A stretch of 64,000 nucleotides of DNA from Maribacter stanieri (GCF_900112245.1 NZ_FOYX01000001.1:855856-919855), one strand, 5' to 3'; counted from the first letter of the stretch, positions 10,823 to 20,246 are shown. The notes: a model not told the origin generated them from the letters alone. A program made the numbers and translations.

Positions 10823-11194
10823 ATGGGTAAAGTACAATTAGAGAATATAAAAGCATATGCCCATCATGGGTGTTTGGCTGAAGAAACGAATATTGGCAGT
10901 GACTATTTAGTCAATGTTTCTGTAGATACAGATTTACTGACAGCTTCTGTCTCCGATCAATTAAAAGACACGGTAGATTACGTACATATCAATCGGATAG
11001 TAAAGCAAGAAATGGCAATACCATCTAAGTTGTTAGAGCACGTAGCCAAAAGAATCATTGATCGTATATTCATTGAACTTCCAACAGTAGATACCGCAAC
11101 AGTTTCTGTTTCTAAAATTAATCCACCTATAAATGGGGATGTAGAAAAGGTAACTGTATCATTGAATTTGCAAAGAGGACAAACAGTAAACTAA
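10823..11194 (+). CDS. folB: Dihydroneopterin aldolase
   Basis: Protein of 123 residues, the usual length for FolB. It converts 7,8-dihydroneopterin to 6-hydroxymethyl-7,8-dihydropterin and glycolaldehyde in cytoplasmic folate synthesis. The catalytic and pterin-binding residues can be placed: Glu21 in the 'HHGCLAEETNIG' segment, Tyr53 in 'VDYVHI', Glu72 in 'LLEHVA' and Lys98 in 'SKINPP', matching the Glu22/Tyr54/Glu74/Lys100 set of the well-studied enzyme. It starts with ATG 44 bp after sprF and may be read from the same transcript, although it has no functional link to gliding. Confidence 0.93.
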   Translation: MGKVQLENIKAYAHHGCLAEETNIGSDYLVNVSVDTDLLTASVSDQLKDTVDYVHINRIVKQEMAIPSKLLEHVAKRIIDRIFIELPTVDTATVSVSKINPPINGDVEKVTVSLNLQRGQTVN

Positions 11195-11267
11195 GGCGTT
11201 AGACCTTAAATATCATATTTCCTATAATTTCTTGGTTTTGAATGCAGCTTAGATTGGGATAATTGTT

Positions 11268-11275
11268 TATTTTTG
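11268..11275 (+). promoter_or_regulatory. Candidate -7 element (TATTTTTG) for tRNA-Cys
   Basis: TATTTTTG matches the Bacteroidota -7 consensus TAnnTTTG and lies 15 bp before the first base of the tRNA, the right distance for a short leader. No clear -33 TTTG is seen at the usual spacing. Confidence 0.45.
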
Positions 11276-11290
11276 CTCTCGCTTAAAAAT

Positions 11291-11364
11291 GGCATCGTGG
11301 CCGAGTGGCTAGGCACAGCTCTGCAAAAGCTTGTACAGCGGTTCGAATCCGCTCGATGCCTCCA
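11291..11364 (+). tRNA. tRNA-Cys (anticodon GCA), CCA end encoded
   Basis: A full cloverleaf can be drawn. The acceptor stem pairs GGCATCG with CGATGCC, the D-stem pairs GCC with GGC, and the anticodon loop CTGCAAA carries GCA at 11323-11325. The T-arm is AGCGG-TTCGAAT-CCGCT. The discriminator base is T (11361), typical for tRNA-Cys, and CCA follows in the DNA at 11362-11364. The anticodon stem has one mismatch at its base (C-T). Confidence 0.96.
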
Positions 11365-11390
11365 AAACCCTCCAATTAGGAGGGTTTTTT
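11365..11390 (+). terminator. Rho-independent terminator after tRNA-Cys
   Basis: Stem AAACCCTCC / GGAGGGTTT around the loop AATTA, followed by a run of T. It begins right after the CCA end of the tRNA. Confidence 0.85.
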
Positions 11391-11464
11391 GTTTCTTATC
11401 ATTTGTGAATAAAATGATTCCGCGAATTATTAAGTCAGTTTTCTGCTCTTGAAAAAAGAAGTTT

Positions 11465-11863
11465 CTAAGCTTGCAAAAGGAATACTAGTATAATGGTGGG
11501 TATAAAATATACTGCAATGGTTTTAGCACCTTCGTAATCTTTGGCAATTCTTTGTCCAAATAACAACATAAGTAATGTTATACTAGATAGAATTGCGCCA
11601 TAGAATGCAAATTCCGTTGCTTTAGAACTTAGAATTTGATAGATTCCAACGACACAAAGTAAACCTGCTACAACCTCCGTAACCAATATTATGCCTACTA
11701 ATAACGGAACAATATTTTTAAATGGTGTTTCAGAAAAATGTCCTTTTAACCAAGAAATATTGCCGTTCCAATCTGTAATTTTATCAAAGCCACTTTGTAA
11801 AAAAGTGATAATCAAAAACAATAATAATAATATTTCAGTGGCATTATTCAATACTGCATTCAT
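11465..11863 (-). CDS. DoxX-like small membrane protein
   Basis: Protein of 132 residues with four predicted membrane helices (about residues 8-24, 45-70, 73-95 and 108-130). The first loop reads 'QSGFDKITDW', as in the DoxX/DoxD family, where a short first helix is followed by a Ser-Gly-x-x-K segment. The molecular role of these proteins in flavobacteria is unsettled; some relatives take part in thiosulfate or redox chemistry. It starts 9 bp after the holB stop on the same strand, so the two genes are probably co-transcribed. Family assignment is reasonable; function is not known. Confidence 0.7.
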   Translation of the reverse strand: MNAVLNNATEILLLLFLIITFLQSGFDKITDWNGNISWLKGHFSETPFKNIVPLLVGIILVTEVVAGLLCVVGIYQILSSKATEFAFYGAILSSITLLMLLFGQRIAKDYEGAKTIAVYFIPTIILVFLLQA

Positions 11864-11872
11864 ATTGGTGGT

Positions 11873-13033
11873 TTATTTAAGTTCAGATTTTTTTCTGTGA
11901 AGTAATCGTGTTAGTTTAATAGAAAGATCGGTAAAAATTATTTTTGAATTTCCATTTCTTTCTACATGATATATGGCATCCTCTAATTCTTTGGTGATAT
12001 CTAAAATATTGTTTTCATGCACAAAAGGCGCAAACTTTTTTAATTGAAATCCTTCTGCGTGAATTTTTAGATATGCGAGTTCCTCTGCTCCATAATTAAT
12101 CATTAAGGCTTGCCTCATGACAGTTATGCAATAGCTCAAGAAATTCTTTTGTGTTTCTCTACCTGTTTTTGCAACTTCTTCGCTCCACAATAACAATTCA
12201 TGAATAGCTGCCTTATTACCTTTTGCTTTGAATGCAGTGCGCACCCATTGCACAAACCAATTTTCGAACACTAAATCTTCAGAATCGTTATTTAAAAGAT
12301 CAAGGGCTTTGTTAAAGTTACCGTTAGCTTCATGCGCAAGACGCATTGCTTCTGGTTTAGCGGCACCTTTTTCGATTAAAGCATTTGCAATGGTATCTTC
12401 TGCCAAAGGCGGAAAATGCACTACTTGACATCTAGATTTTATAGTTTGTATAATCTGCTCTTCATCTTCACACAGCAGTAAGAAAATGGTTTTATCGGGC
12501 GGTTCTTCTATAAGTTTCAATAGTTTATTTGAAGCTGCTGTGTTCATTTTTTCAGCCATCCAGATCAACATCACTTTGTAACCACCTTCATATGATTTTA
12601 AAGACAGCTTCTTTACAATATCCTGTGCTTCATCAACACCAATTTGTCCTTGTTTTTTTTCTATTTCAATATGGCGATACCAGTCAAAAAGGTTTCCGTA
12701 AGGTTGTGCTAAGATAAACTCTCGCCATTCTTTCATGTAATGATTGCTAACGGCATGAGATTTTACTCTATCAGAATTAGATACTGGAAATGCAAAATGT
12801 ACATCTGGATGTGCAAATGACTTGAATTTTAAATTGCAGGCTTCATTTCCACCATTGTTTTCTCCATTCGCGTTTTGGCAAATAACATATTGAGCGTAGG
12901 CCAAAGCCATAGGCAGAAGGCCACAGCCTTCTGGACCCACAAATAATTGCGCATGAGGTATTCTACCAGCATCTGCACTTGAAGATAAGTGGTTTTTAAT
13001 ATGAGAAAGTCCTAGAATATCATTGAATAACAT
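11873..13033 (-). CDS. holB: DNA polymerase III subunit delta' (clamp-loader subunit)
   Basis: Protein of 386 residues with the AAA+ fold of the clamp-loader delta' subunit, which together with delta and the ATP-hydrolysing subunit opens the sliding clamp for loading on primed DNA. It opens with 'NDILGLSHIKNHLSSSADAG' and 'RIPHAQLFVGPEGCG'. The P-loop (residues 33-41, GPEGCGLLP) lacks the Lys-Thr/Ser of a working Walker A, as expected because delta' does not hydrolyse ATP. Later landmarks are the 'KVMLIWMAEKMN' segment, the 'NKLLKLIEEPP' motif and the sensor/arginine-finger region 'IKSRCQ' near residue 200. ATG start at 13033. It runs divergently from pgk. Confidence 0.92.
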   Translation of the reverse strand: MLFNDILGLSHIKNHLSSSADAGRIPHAQLFVGPEGCGLLPMALAYAQYVICQNANGENNGGNEACNLKFKSFAHPDVHFAFPVSNSDRVKSHAVSNHYMKEWREFILAQPYGNLFDWYRHIEIEKKQGQIGVDEAQDIVKKLSLKSYEGGYKVMLIWMAEKMNTAASNKLLKLIEEPPDKTIFLLLCEDEEQIIQTIKSRCQVVHFPPLAEDTIANALIEKGAAKPEAMRLAHEANGNFNKALDLLNNDSEDLVFENWFVQWVRTAFKAKGNKAAIHELLLWSEEVAKTGRETQKNFLSYCITVMRQALMINYGAEELAYLKIHAEGFQLKKFAPFVHENNILDITKELEDAIYHVERNGNSKIIFTDLSIKLTRLLHRKKSELK

Positions 13034-13126
13034 AGATTCAAATATAGTTGTTTAAAGCACAACAAATTTAATGGTATTACGTGTAAATTATCCTATTTAG
13101 CACTTTACCCCAAGCCTTTTAATCTT

Positions 13127-13134
13127 TACATTTG
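13127..13134 (+). promoter_or_regulatory. Candidate -7 element (TACATTTG) for pgk
   Basis: Matches TAnnTTTG, 23 bp before the pgk ATG. The -33 side (CTTTACC near 13103) is a poor match, so this is a candidate only. Confidence 0.4.
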
Positions 13135-13157
13135 CTACTTAATAAAAGGAAAATCAC

Positions 13158-14348
13158 ATGAAAGTACTGAATGACTTTAATTTTGAAAATAAAAAGGCGT
13201 TAATAAGAGTGGACTTTAATGTTCCATTAAATGACAAATTTGAAGTAACGGATACAAATAGAATAGAGGCTGCTAAACCTACTATTATTAAAGTTCTGGA
13301 AGACGGTGGTAGCGCTGTACTTATGAGTCATTTAGGAAGACCAAAAGGAGAACGTAATCCAGATTTGTCTTTAAGTCACATTGTAGATGCTGTATCGGCA
13401 ATAATAGGAGTAACCGTAAAGTTTGTTGGAGACTGTGTTGGTGAAGAAGCTGAAAAGGCAGTTGCCGAATTAAAGAACGGAGAGGTACTTTTATTAGAGA
13501 ACCTTAGATATTATAGCGAAGAAGAAAAGGGTGATGAAGCTTTTGCTGAAAAGCTTTCAAAACTTGGAGATATATATGTTAATGATGCCTTTGGTACAGC
13601 ACACCGTGCACACGCTTCTACTACTGTAGTAGCTAAGTTTTTCCCAGACGCTAAATGTTTTGGCTATTTACTAGCGAAGGAAATAGAAGCTATTGAAAAA
13701 GTAATGGCCACAGGAGACAAACCGGTTTTGGCAATATTAGGGGGTGCAAAAGTTTCTTCTAAAATTACCATAATTGAAAATATACTTGATAAAGTAGATG
13801 ATTTGATCATTGGAGGAGGAATGACGTACACCTTTATTAAAGCTCAGGGAGGCAAAGTAGGGGATTCTATCTGTGAAGATGACAAGATGGAACTTGCTAT
13901 GGAGATTCTTGAAAAAGCGAAGCAAAAAGGAGTGAACGTTCATATTCCTGTAGATGTAATTGCTGCTGATGCTTTTGATGCGAATGCAAACACACAAGTG
14001 GTAGATGTAGACAAAATACCAGATGGTTGGCAAGGTTTAGATGCGGGTCCAGATACTTTACAGAATTTCAAAAAAGTAATTCTAGCTTCTAAAACAATTC
14101 TTTGGAACGGACCAATCGGAGTTTTTGAAATGGAAAAATTTGCTGCTGGAACTATAGCTGTAGGTAATTATATTGCAGAAGCTACTAAAGCAGGTTCTTT
14201 TTCATTAGTTGGTGGTGGAGATTCTGTTGCTGCCGTGAAACAATTTGGCTTCGAAGACAAAGTTAGTTATGTATCAACAGGCGGAGGTGCAATGTTAGAA
14301 AGTTTAGAAGGTAAAACCTTACCAGGTATCGCTGCAATATTAGCATAG
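13158..14348 (+). CDS. pgk: Phosphoglycerate kinase
   Basis: Protein of 396 residues, normal for a bacterial enzyme. It transfers the acyl phosphate of 1,3-bisphosphoglycerate to ADP in glycolysis, and runs in reverse in gluconeogenesis. Family motifs are present in order: 'RVDFNVPL' near residue 17, 'SHLGRPKG' near 59, 'LLLENLRYY' near 112, '[14 protein letters not shown]' near 144, the hinge and nucleotide site '[10 protein letters not shown]' near 193, 'WNGPIGVFE' near 316 and the glycine-rich 'GGGDSVAA' and 'STGGGA' near the C-terminus. ATG start, with a purine-rich AAAAGGAAAA stretch just upstream. Downstream genes have a gap of about 118 bp and are unrelated. Confidence 0.97.
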   Translation: MKVLNDFNFENKKALIRVDFNVPLNDKFEVTDTNRIEAAKPTIIKVLEDGGSAVLMSHLGRPKGERNPDLSLSHIVDAVSAIIGVTVKFVGDCVGEEAEKAVAELKNGEVLLLENLRYYSEEEKGDEAFAEKLSKLGDIYVNDAFGTAHRAHASTTVVAKFFPDAKCFGYLLAKEIEAIEKVMATGDKPVLAILGGAKVSSKITIIENILDKVDDLIIGGGMTYTFIKAQGGKVGDSICEDDKMELAMEILEKAKQKGVNVHIPVDVIAADAFDANANTQVVDVDKIPDGWQGLDAGPDTLQNFKKVILASKTILWNGPIGVFEMEKFAAGTIAVGNYIAEATKAGSFSLVGGGDSVAAVKQFGFEDKVSYVSTGGGAMLESLEGKTLPGIAAILA

Positions 14349-14465
14349 TAAAGGCGTTATCGACAAACGGCATATAACGAAAATTTGTGCATTTTAAGAG
14401 AATATATTTTATTCTCATTAAAAAATGTACGATTTTCGTTTGTTCCGTTAACATATTTTCGCCCC

Positions 14466-16097
14466 ATGATAAATAAAGTAACCTATAATTGTTTTTATTT
14501 TTTAGGATTAGCACTGGTTCCCATCTTAGGATCAGCTCAGCAGACGAATCCTATTGCTACTGTCTCAGATTCCTTAAATACCAATATTGTAGTTGTAAAT
14601 GACTCACTAAACAGTGTAGTGCCATTAAATCAATTAGATGTTGTACAGGGTTCCAAAACTGAAAAATTAGTATTATTTAAAGAAACAGAGGCATCTTCCT
14701 ATAATCTTCAGGATAATAAACTGGCAGCAAAGTTTGATAGTCTATGGATGAAAGAACTTGTTGATGCCGCACCTCTTTTTGATGAAATGTATCAAGAGGT
14801 AATGGAGTTAGACACAGCTTCTACAATCGTTTTTGATCTACCGACAGATACATTAAAAATGCGTTTGGCAAAATTAAACGCAAAGACGCCATTTAATGTA
14901 GAATACAATAAATCTTTAGAAAGCGTTATTAAATCTTTTTTAACTAGAAAAAGAGGTTTAATGGAACGTATGCTTACCATTAGCCAATTTTACTTTCCTT
15001 TATTTGAACAAGAATTCGACAATAAGAATATTCCATTAGAAATGAAATATTTATCTATTGTTGAGTCGGCTTTGAACCCTAAGGCACGTTCTAGAGTAGG
15101 GGCAACGGGACTATGGCAATTTATGTACGGTACAGGTAAAGAGATGAAATTAAACATCAACAGCTATGTAGATGAGCGTAGTGACCCTATTAAATCTACT
15201 GCAGCAGCTGCTAACTACTTAAATAGATTACATAGAATATATGATGATTGGGATTTGGCTTTGGCAGCTTATAATTCTGGACCTGGTAATGTAAACAAAG
15301 CTATTCGTAGAAGTGGCGGAAAAAGAAATTATTGGAATATTAGACACAACCTGCCTAGAGAAACAGCTGGTTATGTTCCAGCTTTTCAAGCAACAATGTA
15401 TATTTTCGAATATGCAGAGGAACATGGTCTAAAAGCAAAAAAAGCAGATCGCGCTTATTTTGAAACAGATACCATTCACGTAAAGAGTCTTATTACATTT
15501 GATCAGATTTCTGAACTAACGGATATAGATAAGGAGGAACTTACAGTTTTAAATCCTCATTATAAGTTAGATGTAATCCCTTTTGTAGAGGGAAAAATAC
15601 ATGCATTAAGACTACCAGTTCATAAAATGGGGAAGTTTGTTGCCAATGAAGAGGCTATATATGCACATGTTGAAAAAGAATTAAAGAGTAAGGAAAGTCC
15701 TATTGCAGAAATAACAAAGCAAGCAAGCGAAAACAGTATTCGATACAGAGTAAAGGATGGTGATTTTCTTGGAAAAATTGCTGAGCGCTTTGGGGTACGT
15801 GTAAGCCAATTGAAACAATGGAATGGTTTACGTAGTAATAATTTACGTATTGGACAACGACTTACGGTATACCCAAGAAAGAATAATACTTCATCAGTAA
15901 AACCTAGGGAAACACCATCTAGGACTGAAGTTGCCAATAATTCAAAAACCCACGAAGTAAGAAGTGGAGATTCATTATGGACTATTTCTAGAAAATATCC
16001 TGGTGTAAGTATTGAAAATTTACGAAAGTGGAACGGTATTAGTGGTAATAACTTAAAACCGGGCACAAAACTTAAATTGTGCGACTGTTCATCGTAA
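14466..16097 (+). CDS. MltD-type membrane-bound lytic transglycosylase with two LysM domains
   Basis: The open frame reaches back to 14385, but the ATG at 14466 is the likely start because it gives a proper signal peptide (about residues 1-24, ending LGSAQ). The 543-residue protein has an SLT domain (about residues 185-325) with catalytic Glu200 in 'SIVESALNP' and the later 'AATGLWQF'-like and 'ALAAYNSGPGNV' motifs. Two LysM modules close the protein (about 425-470 and 495-540), each opening with a V-K/R-x-G-D step and ending in 'WNGL/I...L'. Such enzymes cleave peptidoglycan glycan strands with formation of 1,6-anhydro ends; LysM holds the protein on the wall. The next gene starts 12 bp downstream and is probably co-transcribed. 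Confidence 0.92.
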   Translation: MINKVTYNCFYFLGLALVPILGSAQQTNPIATVSDSLNTNIVVVNDSLNSVVPLNQLDVVQGSKTEKLVLFKETEASSYNLQDNKLAAKFDSLWMKELVDAAPLFDEMYQEVMELDTASTIVFDLPTDTLKMRLAKLNAKTPFNVEYNKSLESVIKSFLTRKRGLMERMLTISQFYFPLFEQEFDNKNIPLEMKYLSIVESALNPKARSRVGATGLWQFMYGTGKEMKLNINSYVDERSDPIKSTAAAANYLNRLHRIYDDWDLALAAYNSGPGNVNKAIRRSGGKRNYWNIRHNLPRETAGYVPAFQATMYIFEYAEEHGLKAKKADRAYFETDTIHVKSLITFDQISELTDIDKEELTVLNPHYKLDVIPFVEGKIHALRLPVHKMGKFVANEEAIYAHVEKELKSKESPIAEITKQASENSIRYRVKDGDFLGKIAERFGVRVSQLKQWNGLRSNNLRIGQRLTVYPRKNNTSSVKPRETPSRTEVANNSKTHEVRSGDSLWTISRKYPGVSIENLRKWNGISGNNLKPGTKLKLCDCSS

Positions 16098-16109
16098 ACC
16101 AAAATACCA

Positions 16110-17114
16110 ATGAAAAAAAGAATTTCACTTTGTTTTTTAGCAATTTTAGGATTGTCAATTGCCTGTAAAGAAGAAGGCAAAGCAGATTATCTTCCAGAAT
16201 CTGTAGGCGCTATGAATACCTTAACGGTAGTTATAGACAATGATCTTTGGAATAGTAGCGTAGGTGATGCCATTCGTGAGAATTACACGGCAGCAGCTCA
16301 AGGATTAACTTGGGATGAAGCGCTATTTAGTGTTACACAGATTCCGCAACAAATTTTTTCAGGATCTATTCGTAATACTAGTTCTGTTTTATATGTAATG
16401 GAAGACACTTTAAATGTAGCCCACATGAAGTCCAATATGTACTCCAAACCACAAAAGGTAGGTGTAATAAAGGGGCGAGATAAAGAAGAACTAATTGCAA
16501 ATATTAACAAAACTGCGCCTGAGTTTATTGCTGATTTTAAAGAATTAGAAATTGGAAAAGCTCAAAAGCGATTTGAAAAGTCTTTAAGTAAAGAAAAAGC
16601 ATTTCAAAATAAATTTGATATTTCCATGAAAATCCCATCTATATATAGAGTGGGAAGAGAAGAAGATAACTTTGTGTGGATAGATCGTCAGATTCAAAAG
16701 GGAAACATGAATATTATCGCCTATACCATGCCATGGGATAGCTTTAAAAACGATTCTACCTTTGTACAAGACATTATTAGAATGCGAGATTCTATTGGTG
16801 AACTTTACATAGGTGGTGAAGATATACCTGGCAAGAAGAATCATATGGTTACCGAAAAGGCTTTTTCTCCATATGTCTTCCCTGCTGAGGTTTCAGGAAA
16901 AAAGGCAGCAGAGGCAAGGGGTATTTGGGAAATGTCCGCTTACCCTATGGCAGGACCGTTTTTAACCTATATTATCAACGATAAAGAGAACAAACGTAAG
17001 TTAATTCTTGAAGGTTTTGTTTTTGCTCCAGCTACTAAAAAGAGAGATTACATGTTCGAGCTAGAAGCAATAATGAAGTCTGTTCGGTTCAATGTTGGGG
17101 AAAAAGAGAAATAA
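16110..17114 (+). CDS. DUF4837 family lipoprotein
   Basis: Protein of 334 residues starting with a lipoprotein signal peptide; the lipobox is 'LSIAC' with Cys20 as the lipidated residue. The mature part follows the flavobacterial DUF4837 pattern: 'MNTLTVVIDNDLW' shortly after the lipobox, an 'IPSIYRVGREEDNFVWI' segment in the middle, and a C-terminal 'RGIWEMSAYPMAGPF' stretch. No enzymatic motif is evident and the family has no established function. It follows the lytic transglycosylase by 12 bp, which hints at an envelope role, and ends at a strong terminator. Confidence 0.82.
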   Translation: MKKRISLCFLAILGLSIACKEEGKADYLPESVGAMNTLTVVIDNDLWNSSVGDAIRENYTAAAQGLTWDEALFSVTQIPQQIFSGSIRNTSSVLYVMEDTLNVAHMKSNMYSKPQKVGVIKGRDKEELIANINKTAPEFIADFKELEIGKAQKRFEKSLSKEKAFQNKFDISMKIPSIYRVGREEDNFVWIDRQIQKGNMNIIAYTMPWDSFKNDSTFVQDIIRMRDSIGELYIGGEDIPGKKNHMVTEKAFSPYVFPAEVSGKKAAEARGIWEMSAYPMAGPFLTYIINDKENKRKLILEGFVFAPATKKRDYMFELEAIMKSVRFNVGEKEK

Positions 17115-17137
17115 TTTAATTAAAATATAGTAAATGT

Positions 17138-17168
17138 AAAAGGCTCAGGAAATTCCTGAGCCTTTTTT
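17138..17168 (+). terminator. Rho-independent terminator after the DUF4837 gene
   Basis: Stem AAAGGCTCAGGAA / TTCCTGAGCCTTT followed by a T run, 24 bp after the stop codon. It is an almost perfect palindrome and could also act for the small minus-strand gene next to it. Confidence 0.85.
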
Positions 17169-17218
17169 ATGTGGATCGGTGTAGAATAACTTGGTACACC
17201 TTTATGTTTTATAATTAC

Positions 17219-17395
17219 TTATAAATTACTGAATGAAAACCCTGTTGACACTCTATAAATTAATGCATATGCTGCAAAAGCAATTAACAAGAAACATGAC
17301 CAAGAAAATATTTTAAAGTAATTTTCTAAAATAAAACTTTTCCAATTTTTAAAGGCTTCTGTATAAATTTCTTTGACTAGAGTAATTTTTTCCAT
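17219..17395 (-). CDS. Small single-pass membrane protein, DUF6747-like
   Basis: Encodes 58 residues from the ATG at 17395; a TTG two codons earlier is possible but unlikely. A charged N-terminal part (MEKITLVKEIYTEAFKN) is followed by one membrane helix (about residues 28-46, 'IFSWSCFLLIAFAAYALIY') and a short tail. The layout resembles small flavobacterial proteins that I recall being grouped as DUF6747; I cannot confirm this here. It stands alone between two convergent terminator regions. Function unknown. Confidence 0.55.
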   Translation of the reverse strand: MEKITLVKEIYTEAFKNWKSFILENYFKIFSWSCFLLIAFAAYALIYRVSTGFSFSNL

Positions 17396-17732
17396 TTTCA
17401 ATAATTTAGTTGTTGCTTGGGGTAAAGTTGTTGATTATTAAAGGCTTTATTGAATAGATCAGTTAAAAGGATAATTTACTCTATAAAATGTACGTAGTTA
17501 AATTGAAATTCTATGAACGGTAAATTAGGCAGGTAAACTACAACGTAGGCTAATTTTTGAAAGTCGATAAGTAGTTTATAATATAGGATTAACGGAAGAC
17601 GTACACACTGATCACCAGACACTTATAATGCTGTGTTATTTAGTTAGAATCATTGCAAGCATTAAAACCGGATTTATATAAAACAAAAAGACCCGCCAAT
17701 TGGCGGGTCTTTTATGATACCTAATTTTTACA
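17396..17732. other. Intergenic stretch without a gene
   Basis: AT-rich. The only element I can support is the terminator at 17686-17713. The minus-strand sequence ACTTTACCCCAAGC (17415-17428) also occurs upstream of pgk at 13102-13115. A 14-base match of this kind can occur by chance. Confidence 0.5.
17686..17713 (-). terminator. Terminator after the OmpA/PorE-like gene
   Basis: Perfect 14+14 palindrome AAAAGACCCGCCAA / TTGGCGGGTCTTTT, located 20 bp beyond the stop of the minus-strand gene. It is symmetrical, so it could stop transcription from either side. Confidence 0.85.
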
Positions 17733-20246
17733 TTACATATTTACTATAATGAATTCTGATCTACGGTTAAGGTAGTGCTGCTCTTCTGTACAACGTACTG
17801 TTCCATCACAGTTGTTAAGTAACTGCTCTTCACCATAACCAATTGCACTTTCTATTCTAGATGGGTCTATACCCTGCGCTATAATATAGTCTCTAGTAGA
17901 TTTAGCACGCTTGTCAGATAAATACTTGTTATAGACTGCATCACCCCTAGAATCCGTATGAGATTCAATTTTAATTACCATGTTTGGAGAATCGTTCATT
18001 ACAGCAACTAACTTATCAAGTTCTAAGGCTGCATCTGTTCGTATATAAGATTTATCGAAATTAAAGTGAATCATCTCTGTCTTAAGTTTCTTGATGCCAT
18101 TTTCAACAGCAATCATATCATTAAGTTTTCTCATGGAAACATCTACATTAACTATCTCATTCTCCTTCGTGGCAGCTTCCCTAGTGTCATCAAAGTAAGA
18201 TCCTTTAGTTGTTTTTAATACATACCTAGTATCTGCGTCTAAATCTTCGAAAATAAAGTTACCGTTCTCGTCGGTCTCCATTTCTTTAAGTTTAATGTTG
18301 TTCTCATCCAATAACTGTACTAAAGCGTTCGGCATTAAATCTCCAGTAATCAGTTCTGTTACTATACCAGATATGGCATTAATACTGGTCGGTATTTCTT
18401 CAACATGTAATGTTTTAAAAGAGTAAATATCATCATCTCCTTTACCACCATCACGGTTAGAGGCAAAGTATCCTTTTTGAGTTTCTTCATTTACTATGAA
18501 AGAAAAATCATCTTTTTTACTATTTACTGGCTTACCTACATTACGTACTTCTAAAAAGCCATCTTCGTCATCAAAGGCAACTTCAAAGACATCTAATCCA
18601 CCTAATCCTACATGACCGTCAGATGAAAAGTATAGTTTTTTATCATTTATAAAAGGGAACATTTCTTTATGTTCCGTATTTATTTCAGGACCAAGGTTTC
18701 TAGGAGAAGAGAATGAACCATCTTCTAGTACATCTACAACAAAAATATCTGTTTCACCTATACTACCTGGCATATCCGATACAAAGTATAACTGCTTACC
18801 ATCTTTGCTCAGTGCTGGGTGACCGGTTGAGTAATCATCACTATTAAATGATACTTCTTCTGCTTCTAACCACTCACCATTTATTTTTTTAGAGCGGTAT
18901 ATTTTAAGGTGGTTAATTCCGTTTTTATCACGTTTTAATTTTTTACCATAATTATTTCTGGTAAAATACATCGTCTCGTTATCTGGAGAAAACGCTACAG
19001 ATGCTTCATGGTATTTTGTATTTATCTTTTTAGAAAATTTAATAGCATCTTTAAAGTCTTGAGATTCTTCATTTACTTTAGCAACGAATAAATCTAAGTA
19101 AGGCTGATTGTTCCATTTGTACTTTCTAGTTGTAAATATGGATGAATCTTTTGCAGATGCATAAACCACTTGGTCTCCATTATAATACATTGGAGAAAAT
19201 TCAGAATATTTTGAGTTAATATTAATGTTCTTTATATCAAACTTTTCTTCCATTCGTAAAAGTCCGTCCAATACAATTTCATTTTGTTTTGTAACTGGCT
19301 CAATCTCTTCGCCGGCTAATTTCTTGTTGTATAATTTTAAAAGTCGCTTAGACCTTTTATAGTTTCCAATTCCTTTAAGAGAGTGTGCATATTTAAATAA
19401 GTAGTCAGAACTCATCTCAGATTCATATTTCGTATAAAGAGTGTTGTACCATTTATACGCATTTTCCATATCCGTATTAAAGTAGTGCGCATCGCCAGCT
19501 TTTTTTAATACATCATATGAATATGCTTTTTCTCCCTTAGACAAAGCTTGCTCATATAATTTTGCAGCTTCTGCATACCACATTTTATCAAAATATTCAT
19601 CTGCTCTTTTTATCAGTTTGGTTTTCGCTTCTGGACTATTGTCTTTAGCTTCACTTAACATATTATAAGTTACATCTTCAACAGGTATTGCATTGGTGTC
19701 ATCAACAGATTCGGTTTCAATAGCTGTCAAATTTGTATTTTCAATTGGTTCAGATTCAACAACTATTGAATCAATGTCTTCAACTATTTCGCTTTCGCCG
19801 TTTAACATTTTAAGAACCCAAACTTCATCTTCATAACGGTTGTCAAATTTTGTTGAACAATCGTTTAAAGCATCTTTCCAAGAAGTGTAATGGTTTAGAT
19901 ATAAATAGTATAATTCGTTTTGAGGATTTTGAAAATATCCTGCATCGAATCCTTTTTTGTTTAGCTTCTTTACTTGTGATTTTAAATTTTTGCTTTTAGA
20001 GAAGGTTCCGGCAATTACGTAATATCCATTTTCTGTGCTTTCAATATTTTGAAAAGCTCTGTATGGAATAGCAATAGATTCTGCCGCTTTTTGGAATTCC
20101 TTTTTATCGTTTTCTGCAAACTCAGAATCTAGAGACGTATCAGTATTGGTGGATACATCTGTCACAAATTCACCTTGAATGTTTTGAGCTTGGGCAAATA
20201 TGATAAAGACCAGAAAAAATAAGTTTAATACACTTCTCATAGACAT
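17733..20246 (-). CDS. PorE-like OmpA family protein with SPOR-like, TPR, PD40 and carboxypeptidase-regulatory domains
   Basis: Protein of 837 residues with a signal peptide (about 1-21, ending AQAQ). Regions in order: a SPOR-like segment (about 60-150, 'GYYVIAGTFSKSKNLKSQ'); TPR-like helices (about 205-310); PD40/WD40-like propeller blades (about 340-620) with the repeated 'x-L-Y-F-x-S-D' and 'GYFASNRDGG' signatures; a carboxypeptidase-regulatory-like Ig domain (about 630-710, 'ENGNFIFEDL'); and an OmpA_C peptidoglycan-binding domain (about 725-837) with 'SHTDSRG' and 'LSDKRA'. The TPR-PD40-CRD-OmpA order is that of PorE, a T9SS-linked protein that binds peptidoglycan. ATG at 20246; a second ATG at 20240 would also fit. 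A T9SS role is inferred from architecture and from the T9SS adhesin in the window. Confidence 0.88.
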   Translation of the reverse strand: MSMRSVLNLFFLVFIIFAQAQNIQGEFVTDVSTNTDTSLDSEFAENDKKEFQKAAESIAIPYRAFQNIESTENGYYVIAGTFSKSKNLKSQVKKLNKKGFDAGYFQNPQNELYYLYLNHYTSWKDALNDCSTKFDNRYEDEVWVLKMLNGESEIVEDIDSIVVESEPIENTNLTAIETESVDDTNAIPVEDVTYNMLSEAKDNSPEAKTKLIKRADEYFDKMWYAEAAKLYEQALSKGEKAYSYDVLKKAGDAHYFNTDMENAYKWYNTLYTKYESEMSSDYLFKYAHSLKGIGNYKRSKRLLKLYNKKLAGEEIEPVTKQNEIVLDGLLRMEEKFDIKNININSKYSEFSPMYYNGDQVVYASAKDSSIFTTRKYKWNNQPYLDLFVAKVNEESQDFKDAIKFSKKINTKYHEASVAFSPDNETMYFTRNNYGKKLKRDKNGINHLKIYRSKKINGEWLEAEEVSFNSDDYSTGHPALSKDGKQLYFVSDMPGSIGETDIFVVDVLEDGSFSSPRNLGPEINTEHKEMFPFINDKKLYFSSDGHVGLGGLDVFEVAFDDEDGFLEVRNVGKPVNSKKDDFSFIVNEETQKGYFASNRDGGKGDDDIYSFKTLHVEEIPTSINAISGIVTELITGDLMPNALVQLLDENNIKLKEMETDENGNFIFEDLDADTRYVLKTTKGSYFDDTREAATKENEIVNVDVSMRKLNDMIAVENGIKKLKTEMIHFNFDKSYIRTDAALELDKLVAVMNDSPNMVIKIESHTDSRGDAVYNKYLSDKRAKSTRDYIIAQGIDPSRIESAIGYGEEQLLNNCDGTVRCTEEQHYLNRRSEFIIVNM

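Noticed and set aside
13102-13115. 14-base match with the minus strand at 17415-17428 (ACTTTACCCCAAGC)
   Set aside because: Matches of this length are expected by chance in 64 kb when all pairs on both strands are considered; no further similarity around them.
15620-16180. 186-codon open frame on the minus strand
   Set aside because: It lies opposite the LysM part of the lytic transglycosylase gene, has no family-like features, and is explained by the codon bias of the real gene.
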